Assembly: GCA_945906965.1 (NCBI GenBank)
Contig: CAMDRP010000004.1
Span: 1 to 64,000 of the forward strand
Origin: Opitutus sp. GAS368
GTDB lineage: Bacteria; Verrucomicrobiota; Verrucomicrobiia; Opitutales; Opitutaceae
Length of the DNA stretch: 64,000 nt
Reading direction: 5' to 3'
A program made the translations under genes and the position numbers. Below, in pieces: positions 53,487 through 63,096 of this stretch (positions are counted from its first letter, which is position 1; every line of letters starts with the position of its first letter). Below the pieces are notes generated by a model. The model searched no databases. It had not been told where the DNA came from and was given only the letters and a program-made list of their open reading frames with translations.

Positions 53487-55124
53487 ATGCCCACGCCCGC
53501 CTTCGTTTATCAAGACCCGCTGCCCCTCGGTCCCGACGACACCGTTTACCGCCTCCTCACCAAAGAAGGTGTGAGCACCACGACCTTTGAAGGCCGGGAA
53601 ATCCTCAAAGTCGCGCCCGAGACTCTCGCCTACCTCGCCCAGCACGCCTTTCACGACACGTCGTTTTTCCTCCGCTCGAAACACGTCGAGCAAGTCGCCG
53701 CCATCCTAGACGACCCCACCGCCAGCGCCAACGACCGCTACGTCGCCCTCACCCTCCTCAAAAACGCCGAGATCGCCGCGCGCGGTATTCTCCCGATGTG
53801 CCAGGACACCGGCACGGCCACCATCCTCGGAAAAAAAGGCCAGCAAGTCTGGACCGGAGCCAATGATACCGAATGGCTCAGTCGCGGCGTCTACGACTGC
53901 TACACCAAGGAAAACCTCCGCTACTCCCAAGTCGCTCCGCTCGACCTTTGGAAAGAGGTCAACACCGGCACCAATCTCCCCGCCCAAATCGACCTCTACG
54001 CCACCGAGGGTGCGAAGTACGAATTTCTCTTCGTCGCCAAAGGTGGCGGCTCCGCCAACAAAATGTTTCTCTACCAAGAAACCAAGGCGCTGCTCAATCC
54101 GAAGAGCCTCGAAAAGTTCGTCACCGACAAACTCCAATACCTCGGCACCAGCGCCTGCCCGCCTTATCACCTCGTCTTCGTCCTCGGCGGCACCAGCGCC
54201 GAAGCCTGCCTGAAAACTCTCAAGCTCGCCTCCGCCAAATACCTCGACGCACTTCCCACCACCGGCAACGAACATGGCCGCGCCTTCCGCGACCTCGAGT
54301 GGGAAAATAAAATTCTCGAAATCGCCCAAAACAGCAAAATCGGCGCCCAATTCGGCGGTAAATATTTCGCCCTCGACGTCCGCGTCGTTCGCCTCCCGCG
54401 CCACGGCGCCAGTTGCCCCGTCGGCATGGGCGTCTCCTGTAGCGCCGACCGCAACATCAAAGCCAAGATCACCAAAGACGGCGTCTTCCTTGAGGCGATG
54501 GAAACCAACCCCGGCCGCTTCATCCCGGAAGCCGACCGCCGCTTCAAAGACGACAACATCGTCAAAATTGATCTCCGCCGCCCGATGCCCGAGATCCTCG
54601 CCGAGCTCTCCAAATATCCGGTCACCACGCGCGTCTCGCTCACGGGTCCGATGATCGTCGCCCGCGACAGCGCCCACGCGAAACTTCAAGAACGCATAGA
54701 CGCCGGTCTCGGCCTGCCCGACTACGTTAAAAACCACCCCATCTACTACGCCGGTCCCGCCAAGACTCCCGCCGGTTTCGCCTCTGGATCCTTCGGCCCC
54801 ACGACCGCCGGCCGCATGGATAGTTACGTGAATAACTTCCAAGCTCTCGGCGGCTCCATGATCATGCTCGCCAAGGGCAATCGCAGCCAAGCTGTCACCA
54901 AATCCTGCAAGGCCCACGGCGGATTTTACCTCGGCAGCATCGGTGGCCCCGCCGCGATTCTGGCGCAGGACAACATCAAGAAAGTCGAAGTCCTCGAGTA
55001 CCCCGAGCTCGGCATGGAAGCGATCTGGAAGATCGAAGTAGAAGACTTCCCCGCCTTCATCCTCGTCGACGACAAGGGCAGCGATTTCTTCGTCAACAAC
55101 TGCGGCATCTGCGTCCCCGGCTGA
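53487..55124 (+). CDS. Fumarate hydratase class I (4Fe-4S)
   Basis: A 545-residue iron-sulfur hydro-lyase of the class I fumarase family, with the alpha and beta domains in one chain. Likely cluster cysteines are in [11 protein letters not shown] and in [13 protein letters not shown]; the beta part has [15 protein letters not shown] and ends NNCGICVPG. It converts fumarate to malate in the TCA cycle. It is oxygen-sensitive in known members. Single gene, facing yjbQ convergently with 9 bp between. Confidence 0.93.
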   Translation: MPTPAFVYQDPLPLGPDDTVYRLLTKEGVSTTTFEGREILKVAPETLAYLAQHAFHDTSFFLRSKHVEQVAAILDDPTASANDRYVALTLLKNAEIAARGILPMCQDTGTATILGKKGQQVWTGANDTEWLSRGVYDCYTKENLRYSQVAPLDLWKEVNTGTNLPAQIDLYATEGAKYEFLFVAKGGGSANKMFLYQETKALLNPKSLEKFVTDKLQYLGTSACPPYHLVFVLGGTSAEACLKTLKLASAKYLDALPTTGNEHGRAFRDLEWENKILEIAQNSKIGAQFGGKYFALDVRVVRLPRHGASCPVGMGVSCSADRNIKAKITKDGVFLEAMETNPGRFIPEADRRFKDDNIVKIDLRRPMPEILAELSKYPVTTRVSLTGPMIVARDSAHAKLQERIDAGLGLPDYVKNHPIYYAGPAKTPAGFASGSFGPTTAGRMDSYVNNFQALGGSMIMLAKGNRSQAVTKSCKAHGGFYLGSIGGPAAILAQDNIKKVEVLEYPELGMEAIWKIEVEDFPAFILVDDKGSDFFVNNCGICVPG

Positions 55125-55133
55125 GCCGCCGTG

Positions 55134-55550
55134 TCAGCCCAACACCGTCACAATCACCGTACGGGCGTGCGGCGAGTGGCGGTGTTCCCACAGAAAAATT
55201 CCCTGCCACGTCCCCAGCTGTAATTTGCGCTCGGCAAACGGCACGCTCTCACTCGTCCGCGTGAGCGCCATTTTGATGTGCGATGGCATGTCGTCGGGCC
55301 CTTCGAGCGTGTGCTCAAACGCGGGATCGTCCGCCGGCACGAGGCGATCGAGCCACGCGACGAGATCGCTCCGTGCCGAAGGATCGGCGTTTTCCATGAT
55401 CACTAAACTCGCGCTCGTGTGCTGACAAAAAATCGTCACCACCCCGCGCGTCATCCCGCTACGCCCAAGTACGCCCGCGACCTGCTCGGTGAATTCATGC
55501 AAACCCACTCCGCGCGCCCGTAACGTCAGCGTCTCTTGAAAAACAGCCAT
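55134..55550 (-). CDS. yjbQ: YjbQ/UPF0047 family protein
   Basis: A 138-residue protein of the YjbQ family, known for weak thiamin phosphate synthase activity. Motifs: VTIFCQHTSASLVIMENAD, FEHTLEGPDDMPSHIKMAL and the closing GTWQGIFLWEHRHSPHARTV. I use ATG 55550 (MAVFQETLTL); an ATG at 55562 would add four residues. The true cellular role is not settled. Confidence 0.9.
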   Translation of the reverse strand: MAVFQETLTLRARGVGLHEFTEQVAGVLGRSGMTRGVVTIFCQHTSASLVIMENADPSARSDLVAWLDRLVPADDPAFEHTLEGPDDMPSHIKMALTRTSESVPFAERKLQLGTWQGIFLWEHRHSPHARTVIVTVLG

Positions 55551-55608
55551 ACCCCGAGCCAATCGTCTACCGCCCCGCGCTCAAGCCCGCAACCTCACCG
55601 CCCGGCGC

Positions 55609-55634
55609 AAAAAAGCCGGGCGCTCAAGCCCGGC
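55609..55634 (-). terminator. Rho-independent terminator of the sigma/anti-sigma operon
   Basis: On the leftward strand a perfect 7-bp stem GCCGGGC (55634-55628) / GCCCGGC (55621-55615) with a six-base loop is followed by six T (55614-55609). It lies 41 bp after the stop of the anti-sigma-position gene. Confidence 0.85.
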
Positions 55635-55674
55635 TGCAAGCTCATCGTTCTCAACGCGGACCAAAATGCCCGCT

Positions 55675-56541
55675 TTAGAATTTCACCATCAAGCGATCAC
55701 CGCCAAGGCCGAGCCGGCTGTTGACCGATTCGTACAGACGTTCGTCGGAAATCCGACTAGCCAAGCGCTCACTGCTGCGCGGGGTGAAGGGTTTCGCATT
55801 AGCCACAACCGGCAACGCCGTACCGAGGTAACGCGCCCGCCGCACATCGGCTGGAGCCTTCATCTGCGCGAGCGGATCTACCACCGGCGTACGTGCCGGC
55901 ATCACGCGCGATTCAAAGCCGCGCATCGCAGGATTCAGCAGCGGACGACCGCCGAAGGTATTATCATCAGATTGGGCCGCGGCGAAATTTTCTGCGATCG
56001 AACGAGTCGAGGGGCTCGAAACGGCTACCTTGTCGGTACCGCCACCGATCAGCGCCGCCATCGCCGAAATGCGCTCAGCGCCGTCGACACCAGTAAAATT
56101 ATTTTCCGCCGACGCGTTGACTTCGGTATCCTTCATCGGCGCAACGCCCGAGACGCTGTTCGCCTGAACAGCAACGACGTTCGCGGGATAGCCGACCAAG
56201 AGGCCGGAATTCGTCCGAAGGTTGTTTTCCGTGCCTTGATCCACGAGCCCGGGCAAAACGACGCCACTGAAACCGGCGTTCTGAGTTTGATATTCTCGCA
56301 CGCTCAAAAAAGTCAGCGCCAACACCGCAGTGGCTCCGAGGGGTAAATGATAACGGGAAAGTCCCGCCAGGGCGCGGGCGGGCAACGTCTGCCACCAAGG
56401 ACGTTTCGTGACGAGGGCCGCCAGTTGCTTAGCGCGTAGCTCGCGTTCGAATTGTGTCCAAAATTCCGGCGCCGGGCGCTCAGCCCGCTTCAAACGCAGC
56501 AAATCCTCTAGGCTCACGGGTTTCTGGTGATCGGAGTTCAT
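55675..56541 (-). CDS. Single-pass membrane protein in anti-sigma position
   Basis: A 288-residue protein directly after an ECF sigma gene, with start and sigma stop overlapping (ATGA). The N-terminal 60 residues are cytoplasmic and charged (PAPEFWTQFERELRAKQLA), one hydrophobic segment follows (about 64-82, YHLPLGATAVLALTFLSV), and the remaining 200 residues would be outside and look disordered. No zinc anti-sigma motif (HxxxCxxC) is present. The topology and position suggest it holds the sigma factor at the membrane, but no family match proves it. Confidence 0.7.
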   Translation of the reverse strand: MNSDHQKPVSLEDLLRLKRAERPAPEFWTQFERELRAKQLAALVTKRPWWQTLPARALAGLSRYHLPLGATAVLALTFLSVREYQTQNAGFSGVVLPGLVDQGTENNLRTNSGLLVGYPANVVAVQANSVSGVAPMKDTEVNASAENNFTGVDGAERISAMAALIGGGTDKVAVSSPSTRSIAENFAAAQSDDNTFGGRPLLNPAMRGFESRVMPARTPVVDPLAQMKAPADVRRARYLGTALPVVANAKPFTPRSSERLASRISDERLYESVNSRLGLGGDRLMVKF

Positions 56542-57230
56542 CGGCGAAGGTAGGGCTGGAGCTCAGCTTGCAAGAGTTGCTTCGCATAGTGCAGCCGCGA
56601 GCGCACGGTTCCCACGGAGGAATCCATGATCTCGGCGATCTCTTGGTGGCTCAGGCCCTCGATTTCGAATAAAGTAACCACGGTACGATGCTTGATAGAC
56701 AGTTTCTGCATCGCTTCGTTCAATTTTTCCTGAAGTTCACGCACATAGGTGTCTTTTTCGGCCCCACTCGTGTCCGTGAGGGCGGCAATGATCTCGCGGG
56801 AAACAGGTTCATCGGCGTCGATCTGTTGCAGGCTAAAGAACGAGCGAAGGCGATGTTTACGCAGGTGACTCAGCGCCGTATTGACCGCGATCCGGTATAA
56901 CCATGTGAAAAACGAAGACTGCCCGCTAAAACGGTGGATCGACTGAAACGTCTTAATGAAAGTGTCTTGCGTAAGATCGGCCGCATCCTCGCGGTTCGAG
57001 GTCATATTATAAATGATCCCGAGCACGCGCTCGCGGTATTTAAGGATCAACTCATCGAAGGCCGCCACGTCGCCGGCTTGCACGCGATGCACGATGGCCA
57101 TGTCGGCATCGGCCTCGAGCACTCGCTCCGGCGAGGCAACGAGGGTTTTGCCGATGACCTTAGTGGCGTGCATAACGTCATGAGCAAACCCGAGCCCGCC
57201 GCCGGAGCAAATGGAAAGTTTTTCGCTCAT
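56538..57230 (-). CDS. RpoE-like ECF sigma-70 factor
   Basis: Reading from ATG 57230 gives 230 residues. Region 2 reads FDELILKYRERVLGIIYNMT, then DAADLTQDTFIKTFQSI and FFTWLYRIAVNTALSHLRK; region 4 is HRTVVTLFEIEGLSHQEIAEIMDSSVGTVRSRL, a good helix-turn-helix. It resembles the RpoE/AlgU group. I chose this start because it overlaps the kinase stop (ATGA at 57227-57230); a start at 57173 would also keep all domains. Expression is coupled to both neighbours. Confidence 0.92.
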   Translation of the reverse strand: MSEKLSICSGGGLGFAHDVMHATKVIGKTLVASPERVLEADADMAIVHRVQAGDVAAFDELILKYRERVLGIIYNMTSNREDAADLTQDTFIKTFQSIHRFSGQSSFFTWLYRIAVNTALSHLRKHRLRSFFSLQQIDADEPVSREIIAALTDTSGAEKDTYVRELQEKLNEAMQKLSIKHRTVVTLFEIEGLSHQEIAEIMDSSVGTVRSRLHYAKQLLQAELQPYLRR

Positions 57231-59014
57231 CGCGGTAACTGGAAATAAAATTCGGTGCCTTTGCCCGGTTCGCTCGTGCACGCGATGCTGCCGCCGTGAG
57301 CGACGATGATCTCGCGGGCAATCGCCAAGCCGAGCCCCGCGCCGGCCTTCGTCTGCCCCGGCGCCCGATAAAAACGATCAAACACCTTCGCCAAACTCTC
57401 CGCCGGAATCCCCGACCCTTGGTCTCTTACAGAAAAACGCACAAAGCCCAACGGCGCCGGCGTGGTCTCGAGCGTGACGACGCCGCCCGGCGGGCTGAAT
57501 TTCGCGGCGTTAGCGAGTAAGTTGATAAACACATGACGGATGCGCGCCCCATCCACGCGAATCCGACCGAGTTCGTCGCCGCCACGCACTTCGAGGCGCG
57601 CGCCAGCTGCCGTAATAAAACTGCGCGCCTCAGCCGCGATCTCGGCGAGAAGTTCGCTCACGGAAATTTCAGTGAGATCAAGAGTAGTCGCGCCGGCTTC
57701 GAGCCGCGTCAAATCGAGCAGGTTGTCGAGAATGCGCAGCAATCGGTCCGCATCGTCGCGCGCAGTCTCAAGCAACTCACGTTGCGTCGGCGCGAGCGCG
57801 CCGAGGTCTTGCTCGAGCAAAAGGTAAAGCGCAAGACGCAGGCTCGTGAGCGGGGTCTTAAGCTCGTGGCTGACGGTGCCCGCGAGATTTGTTTTGGCAT
57901 CATCGAGCAGACGAAACTTGGTCACATCTTGGAGAATAATCGCAGCGCCCTTGAAGGCCGTGAGCGTGTCGCCGATCGCGAGGATGCGCGGCAGGTAATA
58001 CCGCATTTCGCGTTCCACGCGGAAGGAAACGACGTGACGATAATCCGTGGGCAAATAATGCTGGTCCGACGCCATCACCTGCGCGAGCGGCGCGGCGAGC
58101 TCCGGTGGAAAGCACGCCGGAAAATCCGGTGATTGCACGAGGCGCTCGGCCGCGGGATTGCGCACCGTGTGCGTACCGTCGTTCTCCAAAACAAACACCG
58201 GATCCGGCGCCGACGTCAGCGTGGCCTCCATCGTGCGCTGCGTACGCACGACGTGAGCCAAAGTCGCATCACGGTAAGCGCGGAGCTTGGTGGACATTTG
58301 GTTAAAAGCGCGCGCGAGTTGCCCGAGTTCGTCCTTGGAACGCTCCGCCACTTCTTGGTCGAGATTGCCTTGGCCGATAGCGAGTACCGACGCGGTGAGT
58401 TCCTTGATCGGCTGCAGAAGAAAACTCGAAAACCGCCACGCCCAAAACAACGAGATGAGCAGCGCCGCAGCGATACCGCCGAGCCCAACGTACAGCGTCG
58501 TGGTCGCGAGAGATTCGGCGCGCGCGGCAGTTGCTAACGCAGCGGTGTAGTCACGACGATTGAGCTCTTCGATGGCGGCGAAAAGTCGATAAAGTGCGGT
58601 CTCGAGACGTTGCATCGTCGAGAGCGAACCAGGCCCGCCCGAACGCAACACAGCTCCGGCCTGATTCGCATAATCCAGCAACAACTCATCAAGCGCCGCG
58701 ATCGAGGGCGCGCGTAAACCGCCCGCTGCGGTTGCCGATTGCGCCATGAGCTCACGCGTAAACGACGCGCGCGCGTCATCAAAAAGCCGCTGAGCCTCGA
58801 GCGGATCTGAGCGGGCCGAAACGGATGCAGCGCGACTCATCGCCGTAGCCGCCGCCCGCATCCGCTGGCTGGCCAACACCGCCGCGTAGTCCGCGATCAA
58901 CTCGCGTTGCATCGACCCGGTGAATTGTCGGCTCACGATCACCGCGTAGCCACCCGTCGCGAGCAAAAGCAGCAGAAACGGCAAAAAACCGAGGTAGAGG
59001 CGGGTACGCAACAT
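57227..59014 (-). CDS. KinB-like sensor histidine kinase
   Basis: A 595-residue membrane kinase. In order: first membrane helix (about 7-28), periplasmic helical sensor (30-175), second helix (about 177-200), HAMP (200-255), PAS-like region (about 270-370), HisKA with phospho-acceptor H383 in VSHELKTPLTSLR, and HATPase with NLLANAAKFSPPGG, GSGIP and GAGLGLAIAR. The order of parts resembles KinB of Pseudomonas. It is 15 bp downstream of the response regulator gene and overlaps the sigma gene. Confidence 0.92.
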   Translation of the reverse strand: MLRTRLYLGFLPFLLLLLATGGYAVIVSRQFTGSMQRELIADYAAVLASQRMRAAATAMSRAASVSARSDPLEAQRLFDDARASFTRELMAQSATAAGGLRAPSIAALDELLLDYANQAGAVLRSGGPGSLSTMQRLETALYRLFAAIEELNRRDYTAALATAARAESLATTTLYVGLGGIAAALLISLFWAWRFSSFLLQPIKELTASVLAIGQGNLDQEVAERSKDELGQLARAFNQMSTKLRAYRDATLAHVVRTQRTMEATLTSAPDPVFVLENDGTHTVRNPAAERLVQSPDFPACFPPELAAPLAQVMASDQHYLPTDYRHVVSFRVEREMRYYLPRILAIGDTLTAFKGAAIILQDVTKFRLLDDAKTNLAGTVSHELKTPLTSLRLALYLLLEQDLGALAPTQRELLETARDDADRLLRILDNLLDLTRLEAGATTLDLTEISVSELLAEIAAEARSFITAAGARLEVRGGDELGRIRVDGARIRHVFINLLANAAKFSPPGGVVTLETTPAPLGFVRFSVRDQGSGIPAESLAKVFDRFYRAPGQTKAGAGLGLAIAREIIVAHGGSIACTSEPGKGTEFYFQLPR

Positions 59015-59029
59015 CGCGAACGGGTGCGC

Positions 59030-60364
59030 TTAAAGCAGGCCGAGTTTCTGACGTTTGCGGTACAACGTGGCCGGATCGATGCCGAGGATGCGCGCGGCTT
59101 CATCCAGCGTCGCCGTGGTCGCAAGGATGCGGCGCAGGTGCTCCGTCTCGAGCGCATCCACCGTGACGCGCGCACCGACGTTGATCGCGGAGTCGATCGG
59201 CGCACCTAACGTATCCGGCAAATCGGCCAGCTCGATCGTTTCATGAGCCGCGAGGATCACGGCACGTTCGACGACGTTGCTCAATTCTCGGAGGTTGCCG
59301 GGCCACCCGTAGGCAACGAATGCCGCTTTCACGGCGGGCGCGTAAGCGATGATTTTTTTGCCCAAGCGCGCGGCAAAATGCCGACGATAACTTTCTGTCA
59401 GCGCCAGTAAATCGCCCGGCCGCTCGCGCAAGGCAGGCAACGTCACCGCGATGACGTTGAGCCGATAGTAAAGATCTTCCCGGAAACGCCCCGCCTTCAC
59501 TTCGGTCGCGAGATCGCGGTTGGTCGCGGCGATGACGCGGACTTGCGCGCGGCGCGGCGCGGTCTCACCCACGCGCTCGTATTCGCGCTCTTGTAAAAGC
59601 CGCAGAAGCTTGGGCTGGATGGCGAGCGGCAGTTCGCCGATCTCATCGAGGAACAACGTCCCGCCCGCCGCCGCCGCCACTTTGCCCACGGTATCCGCGA
59701 CGGCGCCGGTGAACGAGCCTTTCACGTGACCAAACAACTCGCTCTCCAACAACTCGCGCGAAAGCGACGGACAGTTGACCGTCACAAAGGCGGCGTCGCG
59801 TTGCGCGCTACGCCGGTGCAGTTCGCGCGCGAGCAGGCTTTTGCCGGTGCCGCTGGGGCCGAGCAACAACAGACTCGCGGGACTCTCCGCCGCCTTAAAA
59901 GCCATCGCGAGCGCACGGGCCATGACGGGTTCGGCGGATTCTAAAGCGATCGGCGGCACCTCGGAGGCGAGATCGGATTCGAGGGCACGGACGCGATTTT
60001 GGAGCGTCGCGGCCTTTTCAATCTTGGCGAGCACGGCGCGGATCTGATCTGGCGTGAAAGGTTTCGGGATAAAATCAAACGCTCCGCGGCGCATTGCCTC
60101 CACCGTCGTGGCGATATTCGCGTAAGCGGTGAACATCACGACCGCCACCGAAGGTTGCAGGTGCAACATCCGCGCGAGCACATCAAGTCCGTCCTCGGCG
60201 CCGAGTTTTAAATCGAGAAACACCGCGTCAAAAACTTCATCAGCTAAGACCTTCAACGCGCGGGCCCCCGTGGCAGCCTCGACTACGGTGTGGCCAGCGG
60301 TCTCGAGAGCAATCCGCGTAGTTTTACGGATCGAAGGCTCGTCGTCGGCAATAAGGACACGCAT
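59030..60364 (-). CDS. NtrC-type sigma-54-dependent response regulator, AlgB-like
   Basis: A 444-residue regulator: receiver domain with acidic pocket ADDEP and phospho-acceptor D51 (VFLDLKLG), AAA+ domain with Walker A GPSGTGKS (169-176), the sigma-54 contact loop GSFTGA (216-221, the usual form is GAFTGA) and Walker B LFLDEI (237-242), then a Fis-type HTH ([21 protein letters not shown]). First gene of the four-gene operon; its partner is the kinase that follows. It should activate sigma-54 promoters. Confidence 0.92.
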   Translation of the reverse strand: MRVLIADDEPSIRKTTRIALETAGHTVVEAATGARALKVLADEVFDAVFLDLKLGAEDGLDVLARMLHLQPSVAVVMFTAYANIATTVEAMRRGAFDFIPKPFTPDQIRAVLAKIEKAATLQNRVRALESDLASEVPPIALESAEPVMARALAMAFKAAESPASLLLLGPSGTGKSLLARELHRRSAQRDAAFVTVNCPSLSRELLESELFGHVKGSFTGAVADTVGKVAAAAGGTLFLDEIGELPLAIQPKLLRLLQEREYERVGETAPRRAQVRVIAATNRDLATEVKAGRFREDLYYRLNVIAVTLPALRERPGDLLALTESYRRHFAARLGKKIIAYAPAVKAAFVAYGWPGNLRELSNVVERAVILAAHETIELADLPDTLGAPIDSAINVGARVTVDALETEHLRRILATTATLDEAARILGIDPATLYRKRQKLGLL

Positions 60365-60573
60365 GGTCGGGAGTAATTTTAAAAGCGAAGAGCCAATACT
60401 GAAAGTGCTGGCGCAAATATATTTAACTAACGCTCAGACTAGGAATCCGTTCGTAACACAACCCTTACGACCAAAATGGGCCTGCAGGGTTCCCGGCGGC
60501 GGCGATTAAAGATATTTTTCTTTAGTCGAATGCCGACGATAAAGTCTCTACATATAGACCTTCAAAACACGCC

Positions 60574-61803
60574 ATGGCGCTTATCAGCAATCCCTCTCCC
60601 CGTTCTGAAACCGGCCCCATCGTTCCTACGCCGCGCGTGGCCGATCTCGAAATCAAAGACGCCCAACTGATTTTCAGCGCGGTCTGGTCCGATCTTCAGG
60701 CGGAATTTGGCCGTGAAAATCTACGTTTCCCCAAAGAATTCATCCTCCTTGGCGGCGCCCCGGGCGCAGGCAAAGGCACCAACACCCACTTCATCGCCCA
60801 AGCCCGCGGCCTGACCTGCGAACCGGTCGTCATTAGCGCCTTGCTCGACACGCCTGAAGCCAAACGGCTCAAGGACGGCGGCAACATGGTCGGCGACCGC
60901 GAGGTGATCGGGTTACTCCTGCGCCGGTTATTGCGCGAGGAGTTTCGCGACGGCGTCATCCTCGACGGTTTTCCGCGCACCAAGGTTCAAGTCGAGTGCT
61001 TAAAGTTGCTTGTGGACAAGATGCACATGTTGCGCCGCGAGTTCTACTCGACGCCGTTGAGCATCCATTTTCGCCAGCCGACGATTCATATCATGGTGTT
61101 GTTTGTGGACGAGAAGACCTCGGTGGACCGCCAACTTTTCCGCGGGCGCGAGGTCAAAGCCCACAACGAAGAAGTCCGCCGCAGCGGTGTAGGCGAATTG
61201 CTCGAAGAGCGCGCCACCGACTTTGACCAAGCGCTGGCACAACGACGTTATCGCGTGTTTAAAGAGCAGACGTGGGACGCGCTCCAAGAGCTGAAGGAAA
61301 TTTTCCACTACCATTTCGTCAACGCGCAAGGCTCGGTCAATGAGGTCGAGCGCAATATCCAGCACGAGCTTGAGTACCAAAGCACCCTCGAGCTCGACCC
61401 GCGCACGGTGGACCGGCTGCGCGCGATTCCCGTGGCAAGCGAGATCATCATTCACGCCCGCCAAGAGCTCGTGCGCCGCCTCGATGGCTACGAACTAGAA
61501 CATGCCGAACTCTTCGGCCGCGTGGCAGCCTTCATCGAAAAAAAAATGATGCCGATCGTGCTGCGCCACGCGATCTCGGGGGTCGCCCTGGTCAACGCCG
61601 AGGATCCGTGCCTCGAAGACCCCGTCGCACTGGCGATGTTGATCGATATATTTTCCGAACGCGGCTACCACGCGGTCGTAGATCTGCACCGAATCGAGAT
61701 TCCGGAACACTTCGACCTCAAGACCGGCCAGATCAAATGCCGGTTGAAAAAAGTGTACCGCATCCAAGTGCGTTTTCCGGGCTCGGAAATCCGCCGCGGC
61801 TGA
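60574..61803 (+). CDS. Adenylate-kinase-like protein with a long C-terminal extension
   Basis: A 409-residue protein, about twice the size of adenylate kinase. The P-loop is GGAPGAGKGTNTHF (about 60-73), followed by the NMP-kinase signature VILDGFPRTKVQVE and a helix-rich lid region. Residues from about 240 on have no standard kinase counterpart (ELDPRTVDRLRAIPVASEII, LFSERGYHAV-like IDIFSERGYHAVVDLHRI). Phosphotransfer between nucleotides is likely but the preferred nucleotide and the role of the extension are unknown. It is transcribed divergently from the response regulator operon. Confidence 0.75.
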   Translation: MALISNPSPRSETGPIVPTPRVADLEIKDAQLIFSAVWSDLQAEFGRENLRFPKEFILLGGAPGAGKGTNTHFIAQARGLTCEPVVISALLDTPEAKRLKDGGNMVGDREVIGLLLRRLLREEFRDGVILDGFPRTKVQVECLKLLVDKMHMLRREFYSTPLSIHFRQPTIHIMVLFVDEKTSVDRQLFRGREVKAHNEEVRRSGVGELLEERATDFDQALAQRRYRVFKEQTWDALQELKEIFHYHFVNAQGSVNEVERNIQHELEYQSTLELDPRTVDRLRAIPVASEIIIHARQELVRRLDGYELEHAELFGRVAAFIEKKMMPIVLRHAISGVALVNAEDPCLEDPVALAMLIDIFSERGYHAVVDLHRIEIPEHFDLKTGQIKCRLKKVYRIQVRFPGSEIRRG

Positions 61804-61847
61804 GTTCCATCTGTCTGGCGTGACTGCCACGACTTAGGCCGGGCTCA

Positions 61848-63089
61848 TCACTCGTAGCGCAACGCCTCGATTGGATCGAGCGCAGCGGCTTTCCACGCGG
61901 GGTAAAAACCAAAGCCCACGCCGATCCCACAGCACACCAATAATCCCGCAATTGCCCAACCCCAAGGGAAAACCACCGAGGCGCTAAGCAGCAAGGCAAG
62001 TGCGTTGCCCGCGCCTACCCCGAGCAGGATACCGACCAAGCCACCCGCAACCGAGATCGCGACCGACTCGATCAGAAATTGCGTGAGGATGCTAATTTTC
62101 CTCGCACCGATGGATTTACGGATGCCGATCTCTTTGGTGCGCTCGGTCACACTCACGAGCATGATGTTCATGATGCCGACCCCGGCGGCGAGGAGCGCGA
62201 TCGCACTGATCACAAACGCGCCGGCACTGATCGCATCGGCCACTTTAGCGAAGGCGGAGATGAGCGAGTCGTTGGAGTAAATTTCGAAATCATTTTCCTG
62301 CTCGGGCCGCAGGCCGCGAACGATGCGCATCGCGGTCACAATTTTATCCAGCGTCTCGTTGTAGCGATCCTGCGACGGCGCCTGGATTGCGATGCTGATG
62401 CTCCGACGCGCGCGGCCAAAATCGATCGCGAAACGCGTGATCGGAATGATTAAAATACCATCCTGAGAATTACCAAAGGAAGAACCACGCTCCGCAAACG
62501 TGCCGATGACGGTGTACGTTTTGCCTGAGACTTTAACGAGTTTACCTAAGGGCGTCTCGTTGGGAAACAGCCGGGAAACAATCGTCTGGCCGATGATGAT
62601 CACGGGGCGAGCCAGCTCGACATCGGCCGGGGTCAGATTGCGACCGATGCCGATGCTGTATTGATTGGCGATGAGAAAGTGTTCGTTGCTACCACCAAAC
62701 GAGAGTCCGGGGCTCGTCTTGCGATTTTCGTAAGTAGCCTGAACAACGCCTTCGTTATTGAAGGTCTTGAGGCAGACGACATCGGTGTAACCTTCGATGA
62801 GTTGGACGAAACGGAGCGCGTTAGGCAGGGTGATATCGCGACGATTTTCGAAGCGGCGGCGGTTCGCACCGTCGCTGGAAATACCCATGGGGTTTTTCCC
62901 GACTTGAATGATGTTGGAGCCCAAGAAACTGAGACCGGACTCGACGGACTGACGCAGCGCGGAGACCGCGGTCATCACGCCGATGACGGAAAAAACGCCG
63001 ATCGTGATCCCGAGCATCGTGAGCGCCGAACGAAGTTTATTCACGCCCAGAGAACCGAGGGCCATGCGGAGAATTTCGGTAAATTTCAT
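61848..63089 (-). CDS. MacB/FtsX-type ABC transporter permease
   Basis: Reading from ATG 63089 (MKFTEILRMALGSLGVNKLR) gives 413 residues. One membrane helix near the N-terminus (LTMLGITIGVFSVIGVMTAV), a large periplasmic MacB-type domain, then three helices; the cytoplasmic ERTKEIGIRKSIGARKISIL is the family's coupling loop, and it ends AAALDPIEALRYE. It lies 7 bp after a second, paralogous permease, which suggests a heterodimer with an ATPase coded further right. Confidence 0.9.
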   Translation of the reverse strand: MKFTEILRMALGSLGVNKLRSALTMLGITIGVFSVIGVMTAVSALRQSVESGLSFLGSNIIQVGKNPMGISSDGANRRRFENRRDITLPNALRFVQLIEGYTDVVCLKTFNNEGVVQATYENRKTSPGLSFGGSNEHFLIANQYSIGIGRNLTPADVELARPVIIIGQTIVSRLFPNETPLGKLVKVSGKTYTVIGTFAERGSSFGNSQDGILIIPITRFAIDFGRARRSISIAIQAPSQDRYNETLDKIVTAMRIVRGLRPEQENDFEIYSNDSLISAFAKVADAISAGAFVISAIALLAAGVGIMNIMLVSVTERTKEIGIRKSIGARKISILTQFLIESVAISVAGGLVGILLGVGAGNALALLLSASVVFPWGWAIAGLLVCCGIGVGFGFYPAWKAAALDPIEALRYE

Positions 63090-63096
63090 GCGCGCC

